DNA from: an uncultured Prevotella sp.
Lineage (GTDB): Bacteria; Bacteroidota; Bacteroidia; Bacteroidales; Bacteroidaceae
DNA length: 51,488 nt
Assembly: GCA_905202125.1 (NCBI GenBank)
Contig: CAJKQX010000007.1
Location: 1-51,488 of the forward strand
Direction of reading: 5' to 3'
Within the stretch, counting starts at the first letter, position 1; every line of letters begins with the position of its first letter. The notes below the pieces were generated by a model. It was not told the origin of the DNA and ran no database searches. It saw nothing but the letters and a program-made list of their open reading frames with translations. A program made the position numbers and the translations under genes. Of this stretch, positions 1-10,007 are shown one piece after another.

Positions 1-24
1 GGGTCCTTTTTTTCAGTGCCTTCA

Positions 25-46
25 CTCAGACACACTCAAAGAAACA
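25..46. repeat. Left copy of a 22-bp inverted repeat shared with the right end of the window
   Basis: This 22-mer matches the reverse complement of 51440-51461 at 20 of 22 positions. The shared parts are CTCAGACACACTCA followed, after two differing bases, by GAAACA. It lies in the 242 bases downstream of nuoN, where no gene is visible. The two copies sit about 25 bases from each end of the window, so they may belong to a dispersed repeat at which the assembly broke, or the match may be chance. Confidence 0.5.
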
Positions 47-141
47 GTATCGATTCAAAAGAAGTAAGTGTTTCAAATAGTAGTTTACCATATATTGAAG
101 CTCTGTTCTCTATCAAGTACTGATTTTTACACGTATAATTT

Positions 142-174
142 AAAGAGGGTGTGTCAAATTGACACACCCTCTTT
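142..174 (-). terminator. Terminator of the nuo operon
   Basis: This is a perfect 14-bp stem (AAAGAGGGTGTGTC with its complement) around a 5-base AT-only loop, about 70 bases past the nuoN stop codon. The stem ends in TTT on both strands, so it could work in either direction. No gene is visible to its left, so its clearest role is to end the ten-gene nuo transcript. Confidence 0.75.
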
Positions 175-242
175 CATATTAAATATGATAGTTTGATTTG
201 TCAATTGTGAGACAAAATCAAAATTACCGAAATGTCTTATAG

Positions 243-1682
243 TCAGATTGCTACATCAGCCAGCCACTGATAGAAGAAACTGCAAACACCAAAGGCAATG
301 ATACCTGCCGTACAAAGAGTCAAAGCCAACTTGGTATTGCAATCGCTTTGGAATGTAGGCAACGGTTTATCGTTTTTGTTAATGTACATCGCTTTAACAA
401 TGAGCAGATAGTAATACAAACTTACGACTGTATTGATAAGGGCAATGAACACTACAATGTAAGCCCAGACTGTTCCGCTTTGTGCAGCAGCCATGAATAC
501 GAAGAACTTGCTGAACATTCCGGCAAACGGAGGAATACCGGCCAAAGAGAACAAAGCCAATGTCATGATGAATGACAACTTGGGGTTAGTCTGATAAAAT
601 CCGTCATAACAGCTCATGTCTGTAACACCGTTGTTTTTCTGTTCAACAACGCTGATGACAGAGAATACGCTCATATTGGCCACTACATAAACGAGAATGT
701 AGAATGACAACGAAGCCATACCCATAGCATTGTCACCGCATACGGCCAGCATGATGTAACCGGCCTGTGAGATAGAGCTGAATGCCATGAAACGCTTGAG
801 TTCAGTCTGGCGTATTGCGAATAGGTTGGCAACGGTAATACTCAATACAATGACGATATAAAGCATATAGTGCCAATATTCAACCATCGGGGCAAAAGCC
901 TTCATGAGTATTGCCATAAGAGTGAACGCTGCAGCTCCTTTTGAGATAACACTGAGATAACCGGTAACGGTTGTCGGCGCACCCTGATAGGTATCTGCTG
1001 TCCAGAAATGGAACGGAACAAGACTGATCTTGAATCCTAATCCGCTGAAGAAGAAAACAAGTCCCATGATGTTCATCATCAGATGATCAGATGTAGCAAG
1101 TGCAGCTGCCACATCGTCAAAGTACAAAGTTCCAACACTACCATAAATGAACGAAATACCATAGAGCATTATACCACTTGAGAACGTTGCAGTAAGAATA
1201 AACTTGGCTGCACCCTCTGCCGAGTTGTGACGATATTTGTCGAAAGCAACAAGACAAGCCATAGGCACGGACGCCATCTCAAGTCCGAGGAAGAACATAA
1301 GAAAATGGCCTGAGCTCATCATCACATTCATACCGAGCAAGGTGGAAAGTACGAGCATGTAAAATTCGCCTTCTCTCACGGAGTTATCCTTGCGACTGAT
1401 CCAAAGACGACTTTGTATCAGTACAATCAACGTGCCCAATGTCAAGATAGATTTCATGGCGTTCACCGCATCAGAACTGACATACATGCCACCGAACACA
1501 GGCTCTGAATCTTGCGGACAGAAATTGAAAAACAATTGAACAAGCATCAGAACGCATACAAGCGGATTGAACCACTTGCGGTCATTCTTGCTTGATGAAA
1601 TGAAATCTACGATGAAGACTATGATGAGGATAATCATCAAGGAGACTTCGGGTATCATATTTAGAAATTGACTGTAACCCAT
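243..1682 (-). CDS. nuoN: NADH-quinone oxidoreductase-type Complex I subunit N
   Basis: NuoN is one of three antiporter-like subunits that form the proton-pumping membrane arm of Complex I in the inner membrane. The 479-residue product is almost entirely hydrophobic, with about 14 predicted transmembrane helices. It has the conserved lysine/histidine-containing helices of the Mrp-antiporter fold, for example the stretch around KISLVPFHFWTADTYQGAP. The start codon gives the usual N-terminal helix and lies 17 bases after the nuoM stop, which supports co-transcription. Length is normal for the family. It is the last gene of the operon and is followed by a strong hairpin terminator. Identification is firm from sequence character and position. 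Confidence 0.96.
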   Translation of the reverse strand: MGYSQFLNMIPEVSLMIILIIVFIVDFISSSKNDRKWFNPLVCVLMLVQLFFNFCPQDSEPVFGGMYVSSDAVNAMKSILTLGTLIVLIQSRLWISRKDNSVREGEFYMLVLSTLLGMNVMMSSGHFLMFFLGLEMASVPMACLVAFDKYRHNSAEGAAKFILTATFSSGIMLYGISFIYGSVGTLYFDDVAAALATSDHLMMNIMGLVFFFSGLGFKISLVPFHFWTADTYQGAPTTVTGYLSVISKGAAAFTLMAILMKAFAPMVEYWHYMLYIVIVLSITVANLFAIRQTELKRFMAFSSISQAGYIMLAVCGDNAMGMASLSFYILVYVVANMSVFSVISVVEQKNNGVTDMSCYDGFYQTNPKLSFIMTLALFSLAGIPPFAGMFSKFFVFMAAAQSGTVWAYIVVFIALINTVVSLYYYLLIVKAMYINKNDKPLPTFQSDCNTKLALTLCTAGIIAFGVCSFFYQWLADVAI

Positions 1683-1699
1683 TTCTTTATTTTTTATTA

Positions 1700-3193
1700 T
1701 TAAATCGATACAAATAATATATGATCAATGATTGGTGCAACTGAGTCACTGATGACATTGCTTGCCCAAAGCGGAGCTATACCAAGACCTGCTACGCAGA
1801 ATATCAGACAACAAACTGCTACGCGTTCGTCCCATGTGGCATCCGTCAGTTCAAGATAATGCGGGTCGGCTACTTTCTGATAAAGAATCTTGCCTACGAC
1901 ACGGAGGATGTAAACAGCTGTCACTACAATACTTGTACATGCAATGATGGTAGCGGTACGATGGAACACATCGTTATTGGCAAACGAACCGACAAAGATG
2001 GTCATCTCAGCAACGAAACCGGAGAATCCGGGCAAACCGAGGTTAGCCAAACCGGCAATCACATATCCCACACTGAGGAACGGCATTATCTTCATCAGTC
2101 CGCCGAGCTTGCGAATATCACGTGTGTGAGTACGACCATATATCATACCGATGAGCGCAAAGAACAAGGCTGTCATCAAACCGTGTGACAACATCTGAAG
2201 AATGGCACCGGTACATGAGGTACGTGTCATCATCAACAATGCGAAGAGTACCAAACCGCAGTGGGACACTGAAGAATAGGCATTGATATATTTCAAGTCG
2301 GTCTGCACACATGCTGAGAGCGCACCGTAAACAACAGAGATGGTTGTCAAAATGATAAATATCCAAGCCAGTTCACGAGAAGCATCGGGCAAAAGGAACA
2401 TTGCGATACGGAAGCAACCGTATCCTCCCAATTTCATAAGTACTCCAGCATGAAGCATCGATACTGCTGTCGGCGCCGAGGCATGACCGTCAGGTGACCA
2501 TGTATGGAATGGAAACAAAGCACCTAATACGCCAAATCCGATGAAAATAAGAGGGAAGAATACCTTCTGAATATCAACCGGAATATTGTGCATGGCGGCA
2601 ATATCCAAAATATTCATAGTGGTTGCACCACTGAAATAATATATTCCGAGGATACCGATAATCAATAAAGCCGAACCTCCCATAAGCATGAGGGTAAGTT
2701 TCATGGCCGCATATTCTTTGGGTCCACTACCCCACACACCGATAAGAAGGTACATAGGAATCAAGGCTACTTCATAAAACATGAACATGGCGAACATATC
2801 AGTGCAGATGAAGAAACCATATACACCGGTCGACAAAAGCGTAAACCAAAGGAAATATTCTTTTGTCATCGGTTTGAGTTGCCATGAAGCGAATGTTCCG
2901 GTAAACACAATGATACTTGAAAGCAGAAGCATCACAACAGAAATACCATCCACTCCCACTGCATAAGCGATATTCAAAGGTTTAAACCAGGGTATACTGT
3001 CCGTAAACAACATTGCATCTGTGTTTCCGGCACTACGCATCTGGATGAAAGTAACGGTAAGCCATATGGAAAGCAACAGCAAACAAGACGAGCCGGCTAC
3101 CATTACACCGCGTACTTGATTAAGATTGCGTGACAACCATAGGCCAAGCAACATAAGTACGGGTATTACAACGAATAGACTTAATATACTCAT
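1700..3193 (-). CDS. nuoM: Complex I subunit M (antiporter-like)
   Basis: NuoM is the second antiporter-like proton channel of the Complex I membrane arm. The 497-residue product is polytopic. It carries the family signature around FPFHTWSPDGHASAPTAVSMLHAGVLMK, split here between PFHTWSPDGHA and APTAVSMLHAGVL, in which conserved histidine and lysine residues line the proton path. Upstream, FMFYEVALIPMYLLIG contains the glutamate typical of transmembrane helix 5. It lies between nuoL (70 bases upstream) and nuoN (17 bases downstream). The 70-base gap is the longest in the operon and shows no obvious terminator. Length and order are typical. Confidence 0.96.
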   Translation of the reverse strand: MSILSLFVVIPVLMLLGLWLSRNLNQVRGVMVAGSSCLLLLSIWLTVTFIQMRSAGNTDAMLFTDSIPWFKPLNIAYAVGVDGISVVMLLLSSIIVFTGTFASWQLKPMTKEYFLWFTLLSTGVYGFFICTDMFAMFMFYEVALIPMYLLIGVWGSGPKEYAAMKLTLMLMGGSALLIIGILGIYYFSGATTMNILDIAAMHNIPVDIQKVFFPLIFIGFGVLGALFPFHTWSPDGHASAPTAVSMLHAGVLMKLGGYGCFRIAMFLLPDASRELAWIFIILTTISVVYGALSACVQTDLKYINAYSSVSHCGLVLFALLMMTRTSCTGAILQMLSHGLMTALFFALIGMIYGRTHTRDIRKLGGLMKIMPFLSVGYVIAGLANLGLPGFSGFVAEMTIFVGSFANNDVFHRTATIIACTSIVVTAVYILRVVGKILYQKVADPHYLELTDATWDERVAVCCLIFCVAGLGIAPLWASNVISDSVAPIIDHILFVSI

Positions 3194-3263
3194 TTTTGTA
3201 ATTTTATTTTCTTAATTGTATGTTCCAAAACCGGAAAATCCGGAAAGGAATTGAATTCATATT

Positions 3264-5231
3264 TTATATACACAGTAAGATTAAAGTTAATGCCACAGAG
3301 CCTGTGAGCAACCAAACTGCATACTGTCGTACGTCACCACTCTGCCAACTACGTATACTCTCACCGGCGGCATTGGTAGCCCAAGCCATAAAATTCATAG
3401 TACCATCAACAATGTGACGGTCGAACCACGCTATCGGAGTGGACACACAACGGAAAATAATCTTATGTGTGACAAACATCCATATCTCATCCATGTAGAA
3501 ACGATGATATGCAGCCTCATGCAAACGTGAAAATCTCTTGGCCAACTTGTCTGCCAGCGGAGTTTCCTTACGACAATACATATAGGTGGCGGCAGAAATA
3601 CCGATAACGGCCAATACTACACTCTTGATGGCTACTGACCAATTCATGTGAGTATCAAAGCTTTGTCCGTTGGCACTGATGAAATGACCGAAAGGAATAA
3701 AACCGCAAAGACATGTTATCACGGTCAATATTATCAAAGGAATAGTCATGGTAGCCGGAGCTTCATGAGGTTTCTTCGCACCTTCATTAATATGGGTCTC
3801 ATAATAACTCTGTCCCCAGAAGATGACGTAATACAGACGGAACATATAGAATGCTGTCATCATGGCAATGAGCGACATTACAGTACCCATGGGCATTGAA
3901 TAGTTGTAACATGCCACAAGAATTTCATCCTTTGAGAAGAAACCGCTGAATGGCGGTATTCCGGAAATAGCCAGACACGAAATAAGGAACGTGATATGGG
4001 TGATGGGCATGTATTTATGCAAATTACCCATATATTTCTTTTCATTGCTGTGTACCGCGTGGATAATACATCCGGCGCAGAGGAACAGACACGCTTTGAA
4101 CATGGCGTGTGTGAAAAGATGGAACATTCCCGCCATATAACCGAGACCGTTCAAATCATTAAATTCGGTTCCATAGGTATTAGCCACAACATTGCTTTCA
4201 GGAGCGGGCAGACAAACACCGAGTGCAACAAGCATGAAACCGATCTGAGAAATTGTAGAGAATGCCAATACACGTTTAATATCGCTTTGGCAACATGCCA
4301 CGGACGCAGCATAGAATGCTGTGAACGCTGCTATATATGCTATCAGATTGAGAGCACGAGGCGCAAATTCGATGAACAACGGGAACATGCTGGCAACCAG
4401 ATATACACCGGCAACAACCATTGTAGCGGCATGAATCAATGCAGAAACAGGTGTAGGACCTTCCATTGCATCGGGCAACCAAATATGCAATGGGAACATG
4501 GCACTCTTACCAGCACCACCGATGAACATGAGGAACAATGAGGTAGGAATAATCCAAGCCGACTGATGGAGTGATTCCATCTGTTCGGGTGTCATGGTAC
4601 TCAGGTCATAATTGAATGTCCCGACATAGAAACTGTAAAACAGAATACCTATGAGGAAGAACAGGTCGGCAAAACGTGTTACGATAAATGCTTTCTTGGA
4701 TGCTGCAACAGCTGCATGCAAGGGATAATAAAATCCGATAAGCAAATATGAAGAAACACCCACAAGCTCCCAGAAAAGGTACATCTGGAAAATGTTTGTT
4801 GCTACGACAAGTCCTAACATTGACATTGTGAACAGGCTGAGGAACGCGTAATAGCGCTGGAAACCTTTCTCGCCATGCATATATCCGAAGGAATAAATAT
4901 GTACCATCAGACTCACCGTCGAGATAACGATAAGCATCATGGCCGAGATCGGAGTGATGCGGAATCCCAAATTGAATGTCAACAACTCACTGAACCGCAA
5001 CCAAGTAAAGTCAAATACGGTCTCGGTAGGATATAGTCCCGATGCGACATCTCTTCCGGCAACGAGGAAATACTCGAAAGCCGTATAATAGGATAAAATC
5101 GTAACAACCGCAAGCGAACATGTACCAATAATTCCTGCGGTTTTGTGAGACATTTTCATGCCCGCAAGACCTAATAAAAGGAATGATAAAGCAGGCAGCA
5201 AAAGTATCAGAAATACATAACTATAATCCAT
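3264..5231 (-). CDS. nuoL: Complex I subunit L (antiporter-like, lateral helix)
   Basis: NuoL is the distal antiporter-like subunit of Complex I. Its long C-terminal amphipathic helix braces the membrane arm. The 655-residue product has the conserved FWELVGVSSYLLIGF and PLHIWLPDAMEGPTPVSALIH motifs, and its C-terminal extension beyond about residue 520 fits the lateral helix and final membrane anchor. The start lies 6 bases after the nuoK stop, so the genes are tightly packed. Size matches bacterial NuoL (about 610-660 residues). No defects are visible. Confidence 0.96.
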   Translation of the reverse strand: MDYSYVFLILLLPALSFLLLGLAGMKMSHKTAGIIGTCSLAVVTILSYYTAFEYFLVAGRDVASGLYPTETVFDFTWLRFSELLTFNLGFRITPISAMMLIVISTVSLMVHIYSFGYMHGEKGFQRYYAFLSLFTMSMLGLVVATNIFQMYLFWELVGVSSYLLIGFYYPLHAAVAASKKAFIVTRFADLFFLIGILFYSFYVGTFNYDLSTMTPEQMESLHQSAWIIPTSLFLMFIGGAGKSAMFPLHIWLPDAMEGPTPVSALIHAATMVVAGVYLVASMFPLFIEFAPRALNLIAYIAAFTAFYAASVACCQSDIKRVLAFSTISQIGFMLVALGVCLPAPESNVVANTYGTEFNDLNGLGYMAGMFHLFTHAMFKACLFLCAGCIIHAVHSNEKKYMGNLHKYMPITHITFLISCLAISGIPPFSGFFSKDEILVACYNYSMPMGTVMSLIAMMTAFYMFRLYYVIFWGQSYYETHINEGAKKPHEAPATMTIPLIILTVITCLCGFIPFGHFISANGQSFDTHMNWSVAIKSVVLAVIGISAATYMYCRKETPLADKLAKRFSRLHEAAYHRFYMDEIWMFVTHKIIFRCVSTPIAWFDRHIVDGTMNFMAWATNAAGESIRSWQSGDVRQYAVWLLTGSVALTLILLCI

Positions 5232-5237
5232 AACTCA

Positions 5238-5546
5238 TTAAAATTTCATATTTTCAATACTGTTCACCTGATCATTGTGGAAATTACGGTAAACATTTAT
5301 AATGATAGCTATTGCCACCGCCGATTCGGCCGCGGACACACCGATGGAGAACAATGTAAAGAACATTCCTTCCATCTGGCCGGGATACAACATACGGTTG
5401 AATGCAGCAAAATTGATATCGACAGAATTGAGAACAAGCTCAATAGAAATCAACATGGCTATCAAATTACGGCGCGTAACAAATCCAAACACACCGATAA
5501 AAAACAATAGTGCTGAAAGCACAAAATAACATTCTACTGGTACCAT
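5238..5546 (-). CDS. nuoK: Complex I subunit K
   Basis: NuoK is a small three-helix subunit at the joint between the quinone-binding module and the proton-pumping arm. The 102-residue product has three hydrophobic segments. It also has the conserved membrane glutamates, one in LISIELVLNSVDINF and one in the AAESAVAIAIIINVYR segment, both thought to carry protons. The start is 2 bases after the nuoJ stop and the stop is 6 bases before nuoL, so translation may be coupled. Length is normal (about 100 residues). Confidence 0.95.
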   Translation of the reverse strand: MVPVECYFVLSALLFFIGVFGFVTRRNLIAMLISIELVLNSVDINFAAFNRMLYPGQMEGMFFTLFSIGVSAAESAVAIAIIINVYRNFHNDQVNSIENMKF

Positions 5547-5548
5547 GT

Positions 5549-6064
5549 CTATTTATCTTTTCTTGAAATTACAATACCACCAATAATACAAGCCAGCAAG
5601 AATACCGACACAAACTCAAAAGGCAGAATATACTGATACTTGCCGGCCCCCATCAATGTGCGACCGATTTCAGACATCGGAACCTCAGCATCAGGCAATT
5701 GAGATGCAGCGCAAAGGAACTGGTTCTTGAACCAGACTGCCAAAACGGTTATGAGTCCGACGATAGAAATCAAAGCACCACTGACAATGCGGCTGCCTTT
5801 GAAGCGTTCGAACAATCCCTGAAGAGTATTCTTGCTAACAAGCTGTATAGCAAACACATAAATCATTGTCACACCACCGGCATAAACAGAAATCTGTGCA
5901 GCGCCCAGGAAGGTGTAATCAAGCAAAAAATAGAGACCGGAAACACCAAACAGCACAAACAGCAGGAAGGTGGCGGCTCTCATTATTCTCTTTGTTGTAA
6001 CGCATACAACGGCAGAGCCGAGGATAACAACAGCAAGAATTATAAACATTATCATATTAGCCAT
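5549..6064 (-). CDS. nuoJ: Complex I subunit J
   Basis: NuoJ is a five-helix membrane subunit whose third helix changes conformation during turnover of Complex I. The 171-residue product has five hydrophobic segments and the family motif LGAAQISVYAGGVTMIYVFAI, seen here as GAAQISVYAGGVTMIYVF. It lies 14 bases after nuoI and 2 bases before nuoK. Length is in the expected range (160-185). Confidence 0.95.
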   Translation of the reverse strand: MANMIMFIILAVVILGSAVVCVTTKRIMRAATFLLFVLFGVSGLYFLLDYTFLGAAQISVYAGGVTMIYVFAIQLVSKNTLQGLFERFKGSRIVSGALISIVGLITVLAVWFKNQFLCAASQLPDAEVPMSEIGRTLMGAGKYQYILPFEFVSVFLLACIIGGIVISRKDK

Positions 6065-6078
6065 TATTCTTATCCTCC

Positions 6079-6606
6079 TTATTTTTTAGTATTAAATGTT
6101 CCTATTTCCATGTCAGCACCACCATCTATAAGATTGGGTAATGAAGGATTGTATGTTGTCTCCTTATCAAGATGCAAAACGAGGGAACCACGATTGAATG
6201 TAGAATTTTCGAAATCGTTGGTAAATTTGATTGCATCGCTGGGACAGGCTGTGACACACAGCTCACAGAACATGCAATCACCGAGGTCATACTGGTAATC
6301 GACAAGTTTACGTTTTTTCTTGCCATCTTCAGTTTCAACCATTGCAGTGGTTATCTTGATTGTTCCGTTCGGACAAGCCTTTTCACACAAAGTACAGGCA
6401 ATACACTTGGTGTTGCCTTCAGCATCATGTGGCATGACAAGTCTACCACGGTGACGGCTGGACACATGCAAAGTCGATTTGCGGTTTTCCGGATATTGTT
6501 CAGTGACTTTCGGAGTGAAATATTCTCCCCATGTCACGCCCATACCGGTAAGCAAAGACTTCACAGCGTCTTTTATCTCGCCGAAATATGATTTATTATT
6601 TTTCAT
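6079..6606 (-). CDS. nuoI: Complex I subunit I, 2x[4Fe-4S] ferredoxin-like
   Basis: NuoI carries the two [4Fe-4S] clusters (N6a and N6b) that bring electrons to NuoB. The 175-residue product has two CxxCxxCxxxCP motifs. The ligands are Cys68, 71, 74 and 78 in one and Cys111, 114, 117 and 121 in the other, separated by a charged insert (EDGKKKRK) common in Bacteroidales. The N-terminal amphipathic part fits peripheral membrane attachment. Gaps are 47 bases from nuoH and 14 to nuoJ. Because no NuoEFG genes are present, NuoI may be where an external electron donor such as ferredoxin docks; that is inference. Confidence 0.95.
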   Translation of the reverse strand: MKNNKSYFGEIKDAVKSLLTGMGVTWGEYFTPKVTEQYPENRKSTLHVSSRHRGRLVMPHDAEGNTKCIACTLCEKACPNGTIKITTAMVETEDGKKKRKLVDYQYDLGDCMFCELCVTACPSDAIKFTNDFENSTFNRGSLVLHLDKETTYNPSLPNLIDGGADMEIGTFNTKK

Positions 6607-6653
6607 TTTCTAATTGGTAATCAAAGATGATTAAACAGTTTACTTTCTATATC

Positions 6654-7736
6654 TCAAAAGTGCAGTCCGAATGCTACTACAAGAGTCATGATGACTAAAT
6701 TCAGAAGAGCGAGAGGCATGAGATATTTCCACTCGAGCTTAAGAATCTGGTCAATACGCAGACGCGGGAAAGACCATTTGATCCAAAGCATGATCCAAAC
6801 GATGAGGAAGGTCTTGCCCAGGAACCATACAATGCCCGGAATATAATCCATCACAGAATTGAAACCATCAAGTCCTGCCACATGGAAAGGCATCCATCCA
6901 CCGAGGAAAAGGGTTGAAGCTATACCTGCAATGATGAACATATTGAGATATTCGGCCAGATAGAAGAAACCGAAGCCCATTCCCGAGTACTCGGTATGAT
7001 AACCTGCGGTAAGTTCGCTTTCAGCTTCGGCAAGGTCGAACGGGCCACGGTTGGCCTCTGCGTTACCGGCTATGATGAATACGATGAATGCAATGATCGC
7101 CGGAATATGACCTCTGAAGATGAGCCAGCCATTCTCTTGAGCACCGATAATACCGGACAATTGCATTGTTCCGGTGAGTGCCACCACTGTGATAAGACAA
7201 AGGCAAAGCGACATTTCATAAGAAATCATCTGAACGGCACCACGCATGGCCGATACAACACTATATTTGTTGTTGGAGCTCCATCCAGCAAGGAATATTC
7301 CGACAACACCGATACTTGAAATAGCGGTAATAAGGAATACGCCCACATTGAAATCAAGGATATGAGCACCATTGTTCCACGGCATGAAAGCAAAAGCGCC
7401 CACACTGCCAATAAGAACAAGGAACGGAGCTATGCAATAGAGCAGTTTATCGGCTTTATCCACAAAGAAAATCTCTTTGATAAGCATCTTTACCACATCG
7501 GCAAATACCTGAAACACTCCCCACGGACCGACACGCATCGGGCCGAGACGACATTGGAAATAAGCACAAACCTTACGTTCCATGAATATAAGCACTATGG
7601 CCAAAAGTGCATAAGCCGTAAGAATAAACAATCCTACAAGCACACACTCTATGATGACAGACCATAGATTGCCCAATCCCAATGTATTGCGCAACAGACT
7701 GTCGAACCATGTTGTTACTATACTAAAATCAAACAT
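6654..7736 (-). CDS. nuoH: Complex I subunit H (quinone-site membrane subunit)
   Basis: NuoH forms the membrane half of the quinone-binding pocket and links the peripheral arm to the proton channels. The 360-residue product has eight or nine predicted helices. Its conserved acidic loop, GPFDLAEAESELTAGYHTEYSG split as PFDLAEAESELTAGYHTEYS, is at about residues 232-252. The ERKVCAYFQCRLGPMRVGPWG motif near residue 52 is also present. It lies 34 bases downstream of nuoCD and 47 upstream of nuoI. Length is slightly longer than in E. coli and usual for Bacteroidetes. Confidence 0.95.
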   Translation of the reverse strand: MFDFSIVTTWFDSLLRNTLGLGNLWSVIIECVLVGLFILTAYALLAIVLIFMERKVCAYFQCRLGPMRVGPWGVFQVFADVVKMLIKEIFFVDKADKLLYCIAPFLVLIGSVGAFAFMPWNNGAHILDFNVGVFLITAISSIGVVGIFLAGWSSNNKYSVVSAMRGAVQMISYEMSLCLCLITVVALTGTMQLSGIIGAQENGWLIFRGHIPAIIAFIVFIIAGNAEANRGPFDLAEAESELTAGYHTEYSGMGFGFFYLAEYLNMFIIAGIASTLFLGGWMPFHVAGLDGFNSVMDYIPGIVWFLGKTFLIVWIMLWIKWSFPRLRIDQILKLEWKYLMPLALLNLVIMTLVVAFGLHF

Positions 7737-7770
7737 TTCGCTTAATTATAAATAGGTTATAAATTTTAAA

Positions 7771-9339
7771 TTATCTGTCAATGTCGGGGATGACATAATC
7801 GAGCGTTGCACCTACGGAAATCAAATCCGCTATTTTCTCGCCACGCAACAAATCGTCGAGCGCAGATACGAGAGGCAATCCCATTGGTCTGAATTTCAAA
7901 CGATAAGGGCTCTTATCACCACGGCTGTCCAGATACACGCCAATCTCGCCACGGCTTCCTTCAACAGCTGTGTACCACTGTCCTTCGGGTACGCGGATAA
8001 TAGGTTTCTGCTTGATGTAGAATTCACCTTCGGGAATATTATCGATGAGCTGTTCCAAGATGCGTACGCTCTGCTCCATCTCTTTCATACGTACCATGTA
8101 GCGGTCGAAACAATCGCCCTGGCTGAGTGTGATCTCATCAAAATCCACAGAACCGTACATATCGTATGCGTGATGCTTGCGCAAATCGTTATGCCATCCG
8201 GCAGCACGGCCAGTACCTCCTGTACAACCATAAGAGATTGCATCTTCATAGGACAGTTTACCCACACCCTTGAAACGGTTATGCAGAATCACGTTGCCTG
8301 TAAAGATATCATTATATTCGTTGAACATCGGTTTGAGATAAGCGCAGAGCTTCTTGACATTACCTACAAAATTGGGATCTATGTCATCATAGCATCCGCC
8401 AATGCGATAATAATTCTGTATCAGGCGTCCGCCGGTCGTCTCTTCCAAAACATTGAGCACCTGCTCACGATCACGCATACCATATATAAAGGCGGTAAGT
8501 GCGCCGAGGTCCTGTGCACAGCATCCATAGAACAACAAGTGAGAGTCGATACGTTGCAACTCGTCCATGATGGTGCGGATATATTTGATGCGCTCGCTGA
8601 GTTCAACACCCATACCCTCTTCAATGATCGAAACGAGAGCATGACGATTCATCATGGCCGAGAGATAATCCATACGATCGGTCAAGGCCAGTGTCTGTGG
8701 ATAAGTGTAGCTTTCGCACATCTTCTCGATTCCACGATGTATGTAACCGCAGTGAGGATATACCTTGCGTATCACCTCGCCATCAAGAATGGTCTGCAGA
8801 CGAAGCACTCCGTGCGTGGCAGGATGCTGAGGACCGATATTGATAACATAATCGTCGTCTGTGAACAGTTTGTGCTGAGTCTCAGTGATATTTCCCTTTT
8901 CGTCCAAGTTGTACTCTATGGTATAATCCGATTCGGGATCAGCTTCAAGAGTATACTTATTGTTTTCCGGACTCATATCATAATCCTTGCGGAAGGGATA
9001 GCCCTTGAAATCGGAGCGAAGGTACAGACGGCGCATATCTTTATGACCGATAAACTTGATACCAAAGAAATCGTAGACCTCGCGCTCCAGAAAATCTGCG
9101 GCTTTCCACAGATGGCTTACTGTGGGTATGTATGCATTCTCTCTGTCTGCATTGACCACTTTCACGCTGATGCGCTCATAAGTCTTAGTATTTTCGAGAA
9201 TATAAACACATCCGAGACCCTCTTCACCGAAATCCTCGCCGATAATAGTCACAAGGAAGTCAAAATGCTTCTCATTTTTCAATTTTGCCATCTGTGCGGC
9301 AAAATCTTTCAAGTCAAACAGTTTATGTTCTAATTTCAT
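7771..9339 (-). CDS. nuoCD: Fused Complex I subunits C and D
   Basis: This is a natural fusion of the 30-kDa subunit (NuoC, about residues 1-155) and the 49-kDa subunit (NuoD, about 160-522). The NuoC part has the SHLWKAADFLEREVYDFFGI signature. The NuoD part begins at INIGPQHPATHGVLR near residue 165; its histidine and a conserved tyrosine help form the quinone site. The NuoC section is shorter than in E. coli, giving 522 rather than about 600 residues, as is common in Bacteroidetes. It lies 14 bases after nuoB. A 387-residue open frame on the other strand is only a shadow of this gene. Confidence 0.95.
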   Translation of the reverse strand: MKLEHKLFDLKDFAAQMAKLKNEKHFDFLVTIIGEDFGEEGLGCVYILENTKTYERISVKVVNADRENAYIPTVSHLWKAADFLEREVYDFFGIKFIGHKDMRRLYLRSDFKGYPFRKDYDMSPENNKYTLEADPESDYTIEYNLDEKGNITETQHKLFTDDDYVINIGPQHPATHGVLRLQTILDGEVIRKVYPHCGYIHRGIEKMCESYTYPQTLALTDRMDYLSAMMNRHALVSIIEEGMGVELSERIKYIRTIMDELQRIDSHLLFYGCCAQDLGALTAFIYGMRDREQVLNVLEETTGGRLIQNYYRIGGCYDDIDPNFVGNVKKLCAYLKPMFNEYNDIFTGNVILHNRFKGVGKLSYEDAISYGCTGGTGRAAGWHNDLRKHHAYDMYGSVDFDEITLSQGDCFDRYMVRMKEMEQSVRILEQLIDNIPEGEFYIKQKPIIRVPEGQWYTAVEGSRGEIGVYLDSRGDKSPYRLKFRPMGLPLVSALDDLLRGEKIADLISVGATLDYVIPDIDR

Positions 9340-9353
9340 ATCCTTCCTATTGA

Positions 9354-10007
9354 TTATTCTTTACCTGCATTATCAATCTCTGCCGACACTTTGTCGATCA
9401 TCTCATCACTTACGGCATAATCCACAACTATCGGTTTTTTCTCTTTGCGGTTGGCTCCACCAAAGAATTTCTCAACCTTCACCTTTCGCTGAAGTTGCAT
9501 CATACCATAAAGGATAGCCTCCGGACGCGGAGGGCATCCGGGAACATACACATCGACGGGCACAATCTCATTGATACCCTTCACCACGTGGTAACTGCTC
9601 TTGAACGGACCTCCGGATATGGCACATCCACCAACGGCAACGACATACTTGGGCTCGGCCATCTGGTCGTAAAGTCTTTTGAACACGGGAGCCATCTTGT
9701 GTGTGATTGTTCCGGCACACATGATAAGGTCGGCCTGACGTGGAGAATTTCGTGTCACCTCAAAACCGAAACGTGCAAAATCATAGCGCGCACATCCCAC
9801 GGCCATAAACTCGATACCACAACAACTTGTGGCAAAAGTCAGTGACCAAAGAGAGTTGCTACGTCCCCAGTTGATAACCTGATCCAAAGAACCGGTAACT
9901 ACATTAACACCACCCTCGTGAAGCTCCTTAACGATGTTCTCGAGAGACTCATTGTCTTTAAATTCCGAATAAGGAATACTCTTGATAACAGGTTTCTTTA
10001 CTTCCAT
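9354..10007 (-). CDS. nuoB: Complex I subunit B ([4Fe-4S] cluster N2)
   Basis: NuoB holds cluster N2, the last iron-sulfur cluster before quinone. The 217-residue product has the tandem cysteines Cys62-Cys63 (ATSCCGIEF), with Cys128 (VGGCAISGG) and Cys158 (VPGCPPRPE) completing the ligand set. The C-terminal extension after about residue 175 is lysine-rich and longer than in E. coli. Its start overlaps the end of nuoA by 10 bases, which points to translational coupling. Confidence 0.96.
   Translation of the reverse strand: MEVKKPVIKSIPYSEFKDNESLENIVKELHEGGVNVVTGSLDQVINWGRSNSLWSLTFATSCCGIEFMAVGCARYDFARFGFEVTRNSPRQADLIMCAGTITHKMAPVFKRLYDQMAEPKYVVAVGGCAISGGPFKSSYHVVKGINEIVPVDVYVPGCPPRPEAILYGMMQLQRKVKVEKFFGGANRKEKKPIVVDYAVSDEMIDKVSAEIDNAGKE

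Noticed and set aside
8170..9333. Plus-strand open frame of 387 codons
   Set aside because: It lies entirely antisense to nuoCD and has no recognisable motif; a shadow of the coding bias of that gene.
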